From assembly GCF_000204055.1 (NCBI RefSeq), contig NW_006768767.1:696053-760052 (forward strand): 64,000 bases of DNA, written 5' to 3'. Every line of letters starts with the position of its first letter. Position 1 is the first letter of the stretch. The notes below the pieces were generated by a model that saw only the letters and a list, made by a program, of their open reading frames with translations, ran no database searches and had not been told where the DNA came from. Below are positions 24,418 through 36,624 of the stretch, piece by piece. A program made the translations under genes and the position numbers. This stretch comes from Melampsora larici-populina 98AG31. Its lineage: Eukaryota > Basidiomycota > Pucciniomycetes > Pucciniales > Melampsoraceae.

Positions 24418-26309
24418 ATGGAGGCTGAAGGCCCAACCGAAAAGTGCAGATCCTCCCAGGATGATATACCCAAATCAGCTCCTTCGTTATTTTCAACTGA
24501 TACCCATTACACCGCTTGCTCTCTCGAGTTTTGTCCTTCGAAACCCAACTTTTTGGTTTGCGGACTTTATCAAACTGTTCAATTGAATGGATCACAGTCG
24601 GCTGAAGACTTGGAATCACCCAAGACCGAACGTCTGGGTAGATGTTTACTCTTTGAACAAAAAAATTACACGAGTTCCGTCTCGGAGATGGATGGTGATG
24701 CTCAACCACCAAAGTTGGAGTGGTCAGTGAATTGCTCGACTGCTTTCATGTGTTCATATATATTTTCGCGTTCTGGAAGGACTTTCAGTGACAAAAATCT
24801 TGAAATTGTGATGGTCTTCGGGTGATTTTCTCCACTTGTTCGTATCTAGTAAACAAATACAGCAGATCGATGGCCCGGCAATTTTGGACCAGAGATGGTA
24901 TGTGATCTTACAGCCAGAGATCGATACGAAATGCAATATGGCTCATCAGGATTTTTTGTACCTGCTATGCACAGGACTCAGGATTCAGATGAGCCGATCC
25001 TCATCACGGCTGATGCGCAAGGATTTCTCAACTCTTTCGTCCTGGCGAATGATTCGGTTAGTTATAGAGAAACTTATAAACTACGAATTTCCGTGGATTT
25101 CGTCCTGGACTACGAGATATCCTAGTACAACCTATCAACCGTACTCTGATCAAATCGGTCGTAGTTCATGGCTCGATCCAAAAAGGCAGGTAAGGTGCAT
25201 TACGCTAACGAATTTTGCACATTTTTTGGTGAGGTAATAAGGATCCAGACCACACACAGCTCCGGCCAATTGAAAAATATTCTTGCGCTTCTAAAGATAC
25301 ATTATGTCTGGCCTTGGATATATCAGATAAAGTACAACGGTGAGTTTTCAGGTTTCAATTTTGCTTGATTTCTAAGAAAAATCTGACATGTTTGGCAAAA
25401 TCAGTGCAAGTGATCAACAGGTAGTGACTTCACTTTCGAATGGTGAGATCGTTTTAATGGATCTTTCCTCAAGCAATCATCGACTTGAGGAAACCTCCCG
25501 CTGGCACGCTCACGATTTTGAGCCATGGACTTGTGGATTTGATTATTGGCAACCTTCTACAATACTGACAGGTAAAAGGTTTAGTTTGTCTTTGACTATT
25601 TACAGAACTGATATACAATCATCATTTTCTCGTCACAGGAGGAGATGATTGCAAATTAAAGATATGGGACACTCGAAGTGGAACAAGCCAGCCTATATTC
25701 ACTTACAAGCAGTAAGCTTCGTCGTAGATTTTCTTGTCTGCAATTATTGTATTTCAGTATGAAAATTTCCTGATTTATTTCGAGGTTTTCAGATTCGAAG
25801 GTGGTGTCACTGCCGTACGTAGCCATCATCTGAGAGAGCATATATACGCTGTTGGAAGGTAAATCAAGTTTTTTCTAGTTTGCGGAATGACCTGTTGAAT
25901 GATTCACGCGTCTTGATACGAGTTAAATTTATTCTTATGAAAAATCCATTTTTGAACGAAAATCTGCAACAGCTACGACGCGCACCTGAGGATATTCGAT
26001 AAACGATACATTTCCAAACCTATATGTGACTATGACGTAGGAGGTGGGATATGGCGATTAAAATGGCATCCAACTCAAGCTAATCATCTTCTAGTAGCAG
26101 CGATGCACAACGGGTTCGCGGTGATGGATATACCTGAGTCTGATGAGCAGGCTGTACGAGTCCATACACAATTCACTGAACATGCTTCTCTTGCTTATGG
26201 GGCTGATTGGGGAGAGGAGCTAAAACTAGGTACACAGGGCACTAGTACAATCGTTGGATCTTGTTCATTTTATGATCATCTTATGCATATCTGGGCATTC
26301 GAATCTTGA
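24418..26309 (+). CDS. DPH7: Diphthine methyltransferase Dph7 (WD40)
   Basis: Nine exons (24418-24722, 24850-24897, 24975-25056, 25165-25189, 25234-25339, 25405-25571, 25639-25711, 25793-25858, 25973-26309) give 402 residues, close to yeast Rrt2/Dph7 (387). Signature pieces are DGPAILDQRW, ILITADAQGF, GGDDCKLKIWDTRSG, GGVTAVRSHH, GSYDAHLRIFDKR, the family-specific GGGIWRLKWHP, AAMHNGFAVMD, EHASLAYGADWG and SCSFYDHLMHIW. Dph7 removes the methyl ester from methylated diphthine during diphthamide synthesis on eEF2. The fourth exon (25 nt) and the following 44-nt intron are the least certain part. The frame stays open upstream to an ATG at 24265; the inner ATG is chosen because it sits just before the conserved region. 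Confidence 0.88.
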
Positions 26310-26758
26310 ATGATACAAGTAAATGCTATGGCTTTTGCTATGACATATCGAACTCGATTAAAGAATGGCTTGCTCAGTCGCGTATCAGCTAGCACGCAGG
26401 CAGAGGCTGTGTTTGTCCTCACATGCGCATATATTCTTCCCGATGAACTCATCAAAACGCGAGACATGGCACAGTATTTCAAGCGGTAAAACTGATTACA
26501 TCTATGGAATCAACATGAGGATATACTTTTCACAAGGTATAGTAGAGATGAAGTGATACTATATAACAAGCCATTTTCCTTCTCAGCGCTAAGCACATTT
26601 ATCAAGATTTAAGTCTAAAAGAAAAGAAATAGAGGGAGATGTGATATCTTTGCAGGACAAGAAAGATTTGAGTCCGAGACGTTCAAAGGTAAAATTAGAA
26701 AGGAGCTTCCCATCAATTTTTTCGATTCAAAAACCCCCCAAGTCCTCACGGGTCCAGA

Positions 26759-28262
26759 TCAGTAAAAGCACTTTCGATGATGTTGGACAGCAAGTGCCAA
26801 CATGGTGAGTAGATCCCACTGTAGAAAAAAACATAAGCTCTTTGCTTGCTGGCCAAAGGATGAACAAAGAAATACTCACATCTGGGATAAAACCATTGTT
26901 AGTGACAACAAAGACCTTGTCATCAATAGTAAACGGTAAGTTTGGTAAGGTCGACTTAAGCTTTTGCTCTGAAATTGATAGGACACAGTTAGTTCTATGA
27001 TCATCTAAGCATATCAATCAATTATAAACTTACTTGCTATTGATCCTACAAGGCGAGATGAATTGCTTTCGACTATATCACCTCCGAGATCAAAAATGTT
27101 TCGCATAAAGGTGTACTGAGGTTTAGGGAACGCTGGATTCTTAATGTACCATCTGTCGGGTAGCAATCCTCGTGGATCGAGGGTGATTTTGGTTCCATCA
27201 TCTGCGAGCCAATCAGTTTCTTTTCCACATTTTCCTGGGTACTTTTGTTTTGGAAAAAAAGACAGACAAATGAGTGATTGCATACCACCAAAGACAGAAT
27301 GATTCATCAGTTTCTGAAGAGCCTGATGCTTGTGGGGAACTGAATCATTTAAAGATTAAATGTGGCTCAACTGCATCAACTTGGAGTTTCTTCTCGCCTG
27401 TCGAACCGACCTTGACGACAATGTCTTCAGAAGTTGCGTTCATTCCTGCTGCCTTTGTAATAACATATGCGAGAGGACCGCCATTGTCATATATGTTGAA
27501 GTCCTTCTCTGACCAGCTAATGTTTTGACTGAGAACAAATGTTCTCACACTTCCAACCGCTCCACTATAGCCTTGAGTATAGTTGGAAGTTATGTTGAAG
27601 GTGGTTGAGTTGGCTCCATCAGTTGTAGAATTGAGTGAGATGGTCGCATTGGATGCATCACTCGCATTCACAGAGAGCAACGAAGTACTATTGTCCATGG
27701 AGAAAGAGTCATTTAACGCCACTGCATCTTCGGTGTTGTTGCGGGAAGAGCTGGTACTGTTGACAGACGCTAGAGTCTCGTTGAATAGCCCAGTGGTGTT
27801 ATTTGATGAGGCATCATCGGTCAAAAGAGATGCGCTTGCATTATAAGCACCATTAATTGATGCGGATCCGTCGAAAGCAGTCGAGTTCGAAACCCCAGCT
27901 GTGATATTGGAAGAGTTGGTGAGAGTCGAGTTTGCATCGGTAGAGTTCGAAATGGAATCATCTGTAACGCCAATTGATGCTAAAGACGCAAAGGAGCCGC
28001 CTGTAGATGAAGTAGCATCGCTAGCTGGGGTTGCATCGGATGACAAAAGAGTGGTGGTTCCGCTATCGGTAGTGTTCGTGGCGGTACTATTCGTGGAATC
28101 TACGCTTGCGCCCGTGGAGTTGTACATTGTCAGATTGGCGGGATTGTCGACATTGTTGTCAGATGGAATGGCCCCTGAGCCTAACGGACCGGCTGATGCT
28201 TTATCACTCGCAGCGAGACTCAGCACACTGATGATCACAAAGGCTTTCACGAGGCTTCGCAT
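26759..28262 (-). CDS. Secreted NST-rich protein, LURP/tubby-like C-terminus
   Basis: Model: 28262-27372, 27241-27034, 26968-26880, 26818-26759, 415 residues. The first ~24 residues are a signal peptide (MRSLVKAFVIISVLSLAASD). About 190 residues follow that are dominated by Ser, Thr, Asn, Ala and Asp with many N-x-S/T sequons, a likely N-glycosylated stalk. The C-terminal ~180 residues look like a folded beta-rich domain: WSEKDFNIYDNGGPLAYVI, RWYIKNPAFPKPQYTFMRN, SRLVGSIASK, and the ending GFIPDWDLLTMLALAVQHHR, which resembles the closing helix of LURP-one/tubby-C/scramblase-like domains. The exon 1 donor is inferred from phase and could be elsewhere. It converges on DPH7. The domain call is by pattern only; a rust-type secreted effector is an inference. 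Confidence 0.6.
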
Positions 28263-30550
28263 CTTGAGAAAGTTTGTGGGAATAGAATGGAAAAGCTACG
28301 TGATATTCTTGGGAAATGAGATGAAAGAGATCTTTGTAGGAGAGGAATTGATATTTGAGTAAAGCGCTTTATGGAGAGCACTGCTTAGACCAAGAAGAAA
28401 CTATCTCTACTTTGATATATGATGAAAGAACAATTCATTTACTGTGACTGGTCTGAAGCCTTTTATAACACAAATTTTCTGATTGTATCAACTCAAAACT
28501 CGTCTTGTCAACTGACGACATCATCCGATATGTGTTCGCATTCATGATCACATAAAATTTGTCATAATACTGCAAATGAAGGATTGTTGGCTGGTAGGTA
28601 TAAGATAAAGTTCTAACCCCGGCTGCAAAAAGGTAGCTATGTTTTTGAAAATCCGTCTCTCGGACTTGCCACAGAGACTGAAAAGGCCGCTGTATTGTGG
28701 ACATAGATCCTGCGGGCGAAAAGATTGCTGCACATTTTGTGCGAATATAAATGCGTTGATGAAACTTGATGAAAAAAGGTATTGAAGAAGTGGTCTGAAC
28801 GTTTAACTTCCGCCAAGGAGATTGGTCAGGTATGTGCTGGTTGATGAGCAGTCGATGTCTTGTGACGATAAACCAAGCAGAGACTTCAAGAAATACATCT
28901 TGGCGGGATTGTTGAGAATGAATGTCCAGAGGATTGATTGAATGACATTCGAAGCGTGTTGCATCGGGCAGCGATCAAATCCGCATTTCACAAGTACTTG
29001 TATGCCGATGGTCTGAGACCATACCACTTGGGACCGGCACTACTCCGAGCCTTTGCAGAATCTGCCGCAGATTTTTTATCAGGATGTGTGAGCTGAGGCA
29101 GGTTCAACCTGATCAGGTACTGCAGACACACGTCTAATTCCCCAACATTGGATCTTGAAGATGTTTTGTATGAATTCATGGATCACGCATGCTTGCTCTG
29201 AATCTAAGCCAATTGAAATGCCTCAAGGTAGTCCAAGGGCTTTCAAAGCATTGCAAACAACTTCAAAAATGTTCATTCGTGCCGGTTGCATACTGCCAAC
29301 ATACAGTGATTTTCATGTGGGAAAATTCCATTTAGATCAACAAATGATTGAATCAGCATTGAATCAGCATTAGGAGGGCTCAGGTCAAACTGCTTTGATG
29401 CTTTGACCGTAGAAAACTTTTCTCAATTTCATAATATTTATGAAAAAGTTTATGAATATTAAGGGATGTCAAGTTAAAAAAATCAGTAAAATATAACTAT
29501 CTCTACAGCTGAAGTCTGTATAAAAATGTCTAAATTGTAAAAAATACCTTGACAAAAGCTTACCATGAAAAGCACCTGCTGGGTCTCAGCTGTTCTCAAA
29601 CCATTTTAATTTGGTAAAAAAAAGTGGTAAAATGCAGGAATTGCTAAAGGTATTGATAGACCAAAACATCAAAAGAAAAGTGACACTAAAGTATTACAAG
29701 ACCTGACTGTGTTGGGTAGAGAATAAAGTAGTATATATGCAAACTGAATGCTTCTGAATACAATGATTCTTTTGCAACTCATTTGAGCAAATTGACTCTC
29801 ATTTCAAAATATCTGGGGGTACGGGGATTACATATATAAAACATTTTTGAGGACTTCCTGCTCAAACCTCAACTATGGATCCATGAAATTATATGAAAAT
29901 AGTATGTGTTATTATTACAACTTCTATGTTAAGTTCTTGTGAAGAAGAAGAAAGCAACTGATGCAATTCGCTTGCAGATATAAATTCCATGGAGTCCTTC
30001 ACAATGAGGATTCAAGCCGCTACGAGCCAGCGATCAGAGCACATAGATTCTTTGCCCAGATTGTCTTGAAAAACAAATTCAAATAGAGTCATAAACCCTT
30101 CAGATATTTCATATCCTTACTACTAATTTGGAACTCTGAAAGTTCTTGAGGTGCATGATTCAGTGATCTTGCTAGCCAATACTAAGAAGTTCATGATCTT
30201 TATGATTTCTTGAAAGAAAACACTGATATGTAGAGAGCCCAAACAACATGCAGTCAAACCGGAAAAGCTTTTCAAAAATTCCCCGCCAATCTGCTCGAGT
30301 TTTGCGGGCATAATCGGTCAAGCTTTTGCGATTTGACTGTATCTTCTTTAGAAAATACCCTTGCTCTTGTAGACCTCAACATTTGACGATTTTAAGAGTC
30401 AATGAGAAATTTTTATCTCTTTGTTTAGTTTGCTAAAGAACATGGATTGAGCTTTATCTTTCTTGCTTTAAATGATCAAATTTTAACACCGGTGAAGTTC
30501 ATCACCAGTTCCTTCTTCGTTTCCTTCCTCTTCTTCGTACGGATCCCATT
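28263..30550. other. Gene-poor region
   Basis: 28263-28400 is the likely promoter of the NST-rich gene. Minus-strand frames at 28803-29027 and 28988-29179 overlap in different phases and cannot be joined by a plausible intron, so no gene is called. The rest is AT-rich without motifs. Confidence 0.4.
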
Positions 30551-31154
30551 ATGTATACACGAAGAAACATTTTTGTTGCATCAGTGACATCTTTCCACCG
30601 ATCGATTCTTTCATTCGGTTGTCTTTTCATCTATCTTGTCGTACGTACAAATATCAAAGTAAGTTCATATTCTTTGGTACTTGGTCTGTAGACTATAAAT
30701 CCAACTAGTGAATCTCTTTCTTTAATCTCGATTCTCGGCACTTTTCGGAACAGAACCCAGAAGTCTCGAACTCGGGGTTCCAAAGTCCCTATAAGGTTAC
30801 CAACCATACATATGCATGATAGATGCTAAAGATTCATTAGCTTGAACATGATCCGAAAACTAATCGTATTCTTGGTGATGTATCGCACTTGTGACTTAGG
30901 TACATAGATAGATCTGACTTCTTTAAAGAAGTTTTATAGACCAGAAACAAAACAAAGGTTTCTATACATACCTCAAAGTTCTTAGTGTGTGTAAGGTTGT
31001 GATCTCACTACGTATGAATGTACGTGAAGCTCATTTCAAGGAATTGGAAGAGATCACGAGAGATATAAAATTGATTGATAATACTATTTGTAAAGGTGAT
31101 CTCTATTCTTTTTGGATTTTTTTAGTCTACACTAGTACACATGCATCTGCATAG
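30551..31154 (+). CDS. Possible small four-exon membrane-anchored protein
   Basis: Exons 30551-30658, 30754-30795, 30996-31095 and 31126-31154 each have GT-AG borders and keep one frame to a TAG, giving 92 residues. Residues 7-31 contain a hydrophobic run (SILSFGCLFIYLVV) that could be a signal anchor or one membrane helix; the third exon encodes an acidic/basic amphipathic stretch (AHFKELEEITRDIKLID) that could form a coiled coil. I do not recognise a family. Upstream, 30480-30550 is C/T-rich, like the leaders of other genes here. The last intron is very short (30 nt), which weakens the model, and chance assembly of short frames is possible. Confidence 0.3.
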
Positions 31155-31354
31155 AATCAATCAAGCTCTCGTTTAAAGGATGTCTTTAGTCTTTCTCAGC
31201 TTTAGCGTACGGGGAAAATGGTCACAAAAGATAATCAGACTATAGATCTTGGCAACTCTTCATAACAACTTCTAGTCGATGATGACATAAGGTGATGTAA
31301 GTATCTATGGAAAGATTGTCATTGGGAAGATCAGGATTTAAAAATCACCTCAAG

Positions 31355-31400
31355 GCAAACTTAACATAAGTCCCAACGCGGACCTAACCACCGACTCCAC
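31355..31400. repeat. Fragment of the 37.3-kb inverted-repeat element
   Basis: The stretch CAAACTTAACATAAGTCCCA...GGACCTAACCACCGACTCCA closely follows the terminal repeat of the element at 37283-37497 (CAAACTTAATTAAGTCTCAA...GGACCTAACCACCAACTCCA on its right arm). No partner arm is seen nearby, so this is a solo end or a decayed copy. Confidence 0.6.
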
Positions 31401-32720
31401 CTCAAGGTGGTTTCTCAATTCATGCGAATCTCGATTCTCATCTCGAATCTCTTCTGGTGTTTCCTCAATGAGATATGTATGTATGTAGATACATACATAA
31501 AAGAGATGTGCTTAACTTTTCCAACCAAATCACTTCTCCTGTCCACGCTTCACCTTATCTTATTCCCCGTATGTACACACGAATGATATCCATTTCCCCG
31601 ACCGATGATTGATCACAGAAAGAAAATTGTGTACATACATGCACTGCCTGCCACTGTGTATCTGCATACATATACTTCGAGCTCGTCATCTCTATCTTTG
31701 GGAACCTCAATATATGTACATACATATCCCGGTACGGAGTATCCCAATTTTTTTTCCCTTCTCAGTTTTGATTGATTGAGTATATGATTAATTATTGACA
31801 ACATTTTCTCTGGTGTCCAATTACAAAAAAATTGTATCTTTTTTGTTGTTGTTGTGATGAATCGATTTTGACAGAGGTGCAATAAAAATTCATAAGACGA
31901 AGAATTAAAGATAAATGATCAACTTATCACACACACACACACACATTTTCTTTTATGACAATAAGTTTTGATTAATTTGAGAATGAGAATAGATTAGAAT
32001 ACATAGAAAAAGAGTCTTGAGAAGTAATCAAACACGATGCTCATTACCAGATCTGATCACACATGCAAAATCGATTTAGAATCAGTGGCGCGTGTCCACT
32101 AGGAACGTCTTTGCGACTATATATCTCTGAGAAATGATAAGGAGAGCGAGAAAGAGAAGGCATAGCGAAAAAAAAGGTGATGAAGATGGAAAATCTTCAA
32201 GGATAATGCAATGGACGATTGCTTCCGCAGTGACTGCGTTTGGTCACGTGATGGTGAGATGATAGCTGTACGAAATCAGACACCCCCGTGAGTGATCATA
32301 AGAACCTGAAACTGAGAAAAGCTTGGCTAAACTCTCGGGGGAAACTGTCATACTGCCATTTTCAAATTTTAATGCACATGGTCTAGATTAGCAAGCTGTA
32401 GCAAGTCCATAGCACACTTTTATTTCCTTATGTTGATACCAATACCAATACCAACTTCAAGTGATACTCTCTTTGAAGAGAATTATACAAAGAAAACCCA
32501 AAACAAACAAATGTGGATTGATCGATCAGGGAAAAGCGGTGTGATGTTTATTTTGATGATGGGGTGTTTTAGATGAATCGCCAAGAGCAGAGATGAAATG
32601 AAGATGTATAGTGTTTTGATATGCATGAATTTGAAAGGTTGAAGTTGAAGTATGGAGAAAATGAAATATGTAGATCATCAGCAGTGTTGTTGTGGTTGTA
32701 GTTTGAGAGAATGAGAGTTC

Positions 32721-32758
32721 AAGAAGAAGAAGAAGAAGAAGAAGAAGAAGAAGAAGAA
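32721..32758. repeat. GAA trinucleotide microsatellite
   Basis: About a dozen uninterrupted GAA units in non-coding DNA roughly 300 bp upstream of the kinase start codon. Likely length-polymorphic. Confidence 0.85.
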
Positions 32759-33040
32759 AAGAAAAGTAGATAACAGTCTAATTAAAAGTTAATCAAATTG
32801 TTATTGTAGAACTAGAACTACTAAAAAGAAATTGAACTATATTGTAGCTAGTAGTAGTAGTAGACTAGTTAGTTACATACTACTAGGTACTACTTTATCA
32901 CCATCTTGAGTCCATTGAGTTGAAAACCATTTTAGCTAATTACCAACCAGTACCTTTACCTTACTCTTCTTATCTCTCTCTGTCTTTTAAAGTAATCTCT
33001 GAGTCTCACTCTGCTTGTCAATCTGATTTCATCTTACGGA

Positions 33041-36000
33041 ATGTCAAATCGGTCAACACCTGCTTCTTCATCTCTATCACTTCAATCACCTACCACTCCC
33101 CTTCCTGACGTTGGAACTCGTAATTATACTATTCTCAAAGAAGTCGGTGATGGATCGTTTGGAACGGTTTGGTTTGCTGATTGGCATTCACCTCTTACCT
33201 TACCACCTGGAACTCAACCTCCCGGTCCAAGCTCAAGACCAGAATATAAAGGAAAACGTTTGGTGGCGATCAAAAAGATGAAGAAAGCTTTTGAAGGTGG
33301 TTGGGATGAATGTATGAAACTTAAAGAACTAAAGGTTGGAATCTCTCGATCTAGAACCCTTCATTTCTTAATGCTTTATCTTCTTGACCCTCATTCTCGA
33401 TTTCGATTGTCTGACTTATTCTTTTGATCACTCTTTTTGACTCCTATCATATTAGTCACTACGAACGATTCCTATGCACCCATTCATCATCCCTCTCTAT
33501 GACGCATTCTTACATTCTACCACTCGTGAACTTCATTTCGTATTCGAATGTATGGAGGGAAATCTTTATCAGCTTACCAAATCTCGAAAAGGTCGACCAT
33601 TGGCGGGTGGTCTTATAGCCTGTATCTTTGAACAAATCGTACTAGGACTTCATCATGTTCATTCTTGTGGTTACTTTCATCGTGATATGAAACCTGAAAA
33701 CTTACTCATCACTACTACCGGTCTTACCGATTATCCTCATGGAAGCCCTTTTGCTTTACCTACTGCTCCTCCTGAACGTGATGTGGCTGTGGTGGTCAAG
33801 ATTGCTGATTTTGGTTTAGCTCGAGAAACTCGAAGTGCTCCACCGTACACCGAATACGTTTCTACGAGGTGGTATCGAGCTCCTGAAGTACTCTTACGGG
33901 CACGTGATTATAGCAATCCGGTGGATATGTGGGCTTTAGGTGCTATCATGGTCGAGACAGTCACTCTGAAACCGCTCTTTCCGGGTACTAGTGAGATGGA
34001 TCAGGTTCATCGGATATGTGAGATTATGGGTGATCCTAAACATCATTATGGTCATGATGATAAAGGTCGACTTCGAGGTGGTGGTCAGTGGTTGAATGGA
34101 GTAGCATTGGCTGAGGCTGTAGGATTTAAATTTCCAGACGTTTGTCCCAATCTCTTGTTTCTTTTTCTTCTTGTTCCTCTGATCATCTTGTTTTCCAACT
34201 CGTTCAGTCTCCAAAATCATCCTCTTCATCAAACCTTGCCCTCTCTCACATCACCTCAGCTGATCCCTCTTTTCCGACTCATCCCAGAAAGCTCCAATGG
34301 ATTTTGTTCAACTTTTTGATATGTCAAGCATTCCGATTCAGTTGGTGGATTGTTTACACGAATTACTTCGATATGAACCTACGGCTCGACTCACTACTAT
34401 TCAGTGTCTAACTCATCCTTATTTCGTCGATGTTGCTCCTCGACTCATTCCACCAGCTCTCTCTGGCGCAGCGATGATCAATCCAGCGCACGCCAATGGT
34501 CTTCATTTACCTCGATCTAACGGACATCATCCTGGGGTACCTCATCTACTTACACCTAATTCAGCTCATTCTCAAATGGCACTTGATTTGCCTTCGATAT
34601 CCCCCCAGATTGTTCCTACTTCATATACTCATGGGGCATTCCCCAAAGCTCGGCCAGCTCATATCTTAACACCCTCGAGTGGCCCGAATGGAGTAGACTC
34701 TGTCATGTCTGATCCAGATGGATCCGGGCATGCTTACACTTTCCCACCTACTGATGGTGCCTCTCCATCCGCATCAGCTTATCCACATCGAGGCGCAGTC
34801 GCCTATTTACCACCACCGCCTCCTCACCTTCACCCCGATCAGATCCGGCGGGGCTCTCACGGTAACGAAACATACTCTCAGCACTCCTATGACCAGCATT
34901 CTCCTGCGATCACCCGAGATCCTTCATTCCTATCTCTCTCTCCTGGCCATGCTTCATCGTCAGAGGGATTACCTCCTGAGCAATCGCCCACTTCTCGCAA
35001 CCAACTCAATCCACCCATGACACATCAAAAGAGCCGCAGCCGAACTCTAGCGTCCGTATTTTCTAGCAGTCAATCCCTCAAACGAACTCCTTCAGATCGT
35101 GTACCACCAGATGCTCAAACTGGTCCATCTACCATTCATATCGATCCGAAGAAAGCTAAGAAAGAGGCCGAAAAGGCTGCCAAAGAAGAAGCCAAACTTG
35201 AGTCACAAGCTAAACGAGAAGCAGCTCGTCGATCAGCTCAAGAACGATCACGTGCAGTCTTACAGAAACAGAGACTCGCACAGGGTTCAGATATGTTGAC
35301 ACATTTGAATCCCGAATTTGGAGGACCGATCGGTCCTCGTAAGATTATAGACAAAGGTAAAGGTCGAGCCAACCTTCCACCACCGATGCCACAGATTGTT
35401 GAGGACTGTTCTCGAGTTCGTAATTTACTTGCGCATCAATTACCTCGACCGAGTGTTGCTGGGAGTAGAGATGCATTGCCAGTCGAACGACCTACCCATT
35501 ACGATCTTGACCATAGACCATCATATGTGGACCCTAGACCGTCATACCGCGAGGAAGGTCGACGGTTTTCTGTTAACTCTTCTAATACGATGGATAGTGA
35601 CCCAGGTCCAGGTGGACCTTCAAGGAACTTATCTCTACATCGAAGTCCTTCGTATGGTTCAGGTTGTTCTCGACTCTCAGTTGCCTCTTCACCTAACCTA
35701 GCGAGTCTCTATCGAGCTTCTACTCCTGCCTCTACGGCATCTTCACTTGATCATCAATTAGTTATCAATATGGCAGGTCTGACAGCAAATGAAAGGGATG
35801 GATCAGTAGGATTAACGAATGGAACAAACCATTGGCCAGGACCGGCAAGAGGATCAGAAGAAGGCATTCGAAGATCACGTAGTCCGAGTGATCCAAGATT
35901 TAGTCCATATCCCACCCGACCAAGTTTACCAAGTATATCAAATTTTGATTTTGGACCGAATGGACCACCACCGTTTCCTACTAATCCTAACAATAATAAT

Positions 36001-36339
36001 GGTTCAAATCGACATGATCGACATTTATCTGTTAGTTCTGGATCACCTTCGATTGTTTCTAGTCATTCGATTTCCTTAGTTGGTAGTAATGGTAACAATA
36101 TACCTTTAAGTCCTTATTCATTTCCTTCTTCTCCTCCACCACCTATTGGGAATGGTGAAACTGGATTTAAACATACTTCACCTTTACAACAACAACAATC
36201 ACAGTCACATCAACAACAACTTCATCATCATCACCATCAACAACAACAACTTCTTCATCAACAGCAACAACAACAACAACAACAACAACAACAGCATCAA
36301 CAATCGAATGGTAGGGATGATGAAGAAATGAGACAATAG
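33041..36339 (+). CDS. CRK1: Crk1/Ime2-like (RCK/MAK) protein kinase
   Basis: Three exons (33041-33334, 33456-34139, 34288-36339) encode 1009 residues. Kinase domain at about residues 28-375: GDGSFGTV glycine loop, VAIKKMKK (catalytic Lys), YFHRDMKPENLL catalytic loop, KIADFGLARE (DFG), and activation loop TEY followed by VSTRWYRAPEVLLR. TEY plus TRWYRAPE is the pattern of the Ime2/MAK/RCK group; Ustilago maydis Crk1 is the known basidiomycete member, linking nutrient and pheromone signals to morphology and mating. An insertion in the glycine-loop region (LTLPPGTQPPGPSSRPEYKG) and another after DMKPENLL are odd. The ~630-residue C-terminus is Ser/Pro-rich with a charged Lys/Glu/Ala coiled-coil-like segment and ends in His/Gln runs. 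Start: first ATG after a C/T-rich leader. Confidence 0.9.
36182..36303 (+). repeat. CAA/CAG-CAT run encoding a poly-Gln/His tail
   Basis: Near-pure CAA/CAG/CAT codons at the end of the kinase gene encode interrupted Gln tracts, the longest about a dozen Gln. Such DNA is prone to length change between strains. Confidence 0.85.
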
Positions 36340-36593
36340 TAGGGAAATGAGAGAAAAGTAAAAAATAAATAAAAAATTATTGTGAATGGACAACTTTCTT
36401 TTTTCTAGTTTTGAGCTTGAGGTTTCATTGTTACAAGATTTCATTAAAAGAAGTATTATTTTTTTTCCCAGGAGACACCAGCCAAGAAGAAGAGAGAAAT
36501 AATTTAATTCTTTTGATGATTTGAGGGTATTAATGGGGAAAAGGGGAGGTTATAATAGTTTAGGTTTTTTTTTTGTGTGTGTGTGGTTTTTTA

Positions 36594-36624
<31 letters not shown>

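Larger units (their letters stand above)
31155..33040. other. Intergenic region and kinase promoter
   Basis: No gene seen. It holds a fragment of a dispersed repeat at 31355-31400, tacatac-rich sequence at 31470-31740, a CA run near 31930-31945, a GAA microsatellite at 32721-32758 and TAG-rich simple sequence near 32850-32890. The kinase promoter and leader must lie in the last few hundred bases. Confidence 0.45.

Noticed and set aside
27583..28362. Long plus-strand frames (87 and 153 codons)
   Set aside because: Exact antisense of the sequon-rich stalk of the minus-strand secreted protein; simple codon repeats keep the other strand open.
28803..29179. Two overlapping minus-strand frames with protein-like composition
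   Set aside because: They lie in different phases with a stop between and no plausible intron to join them.
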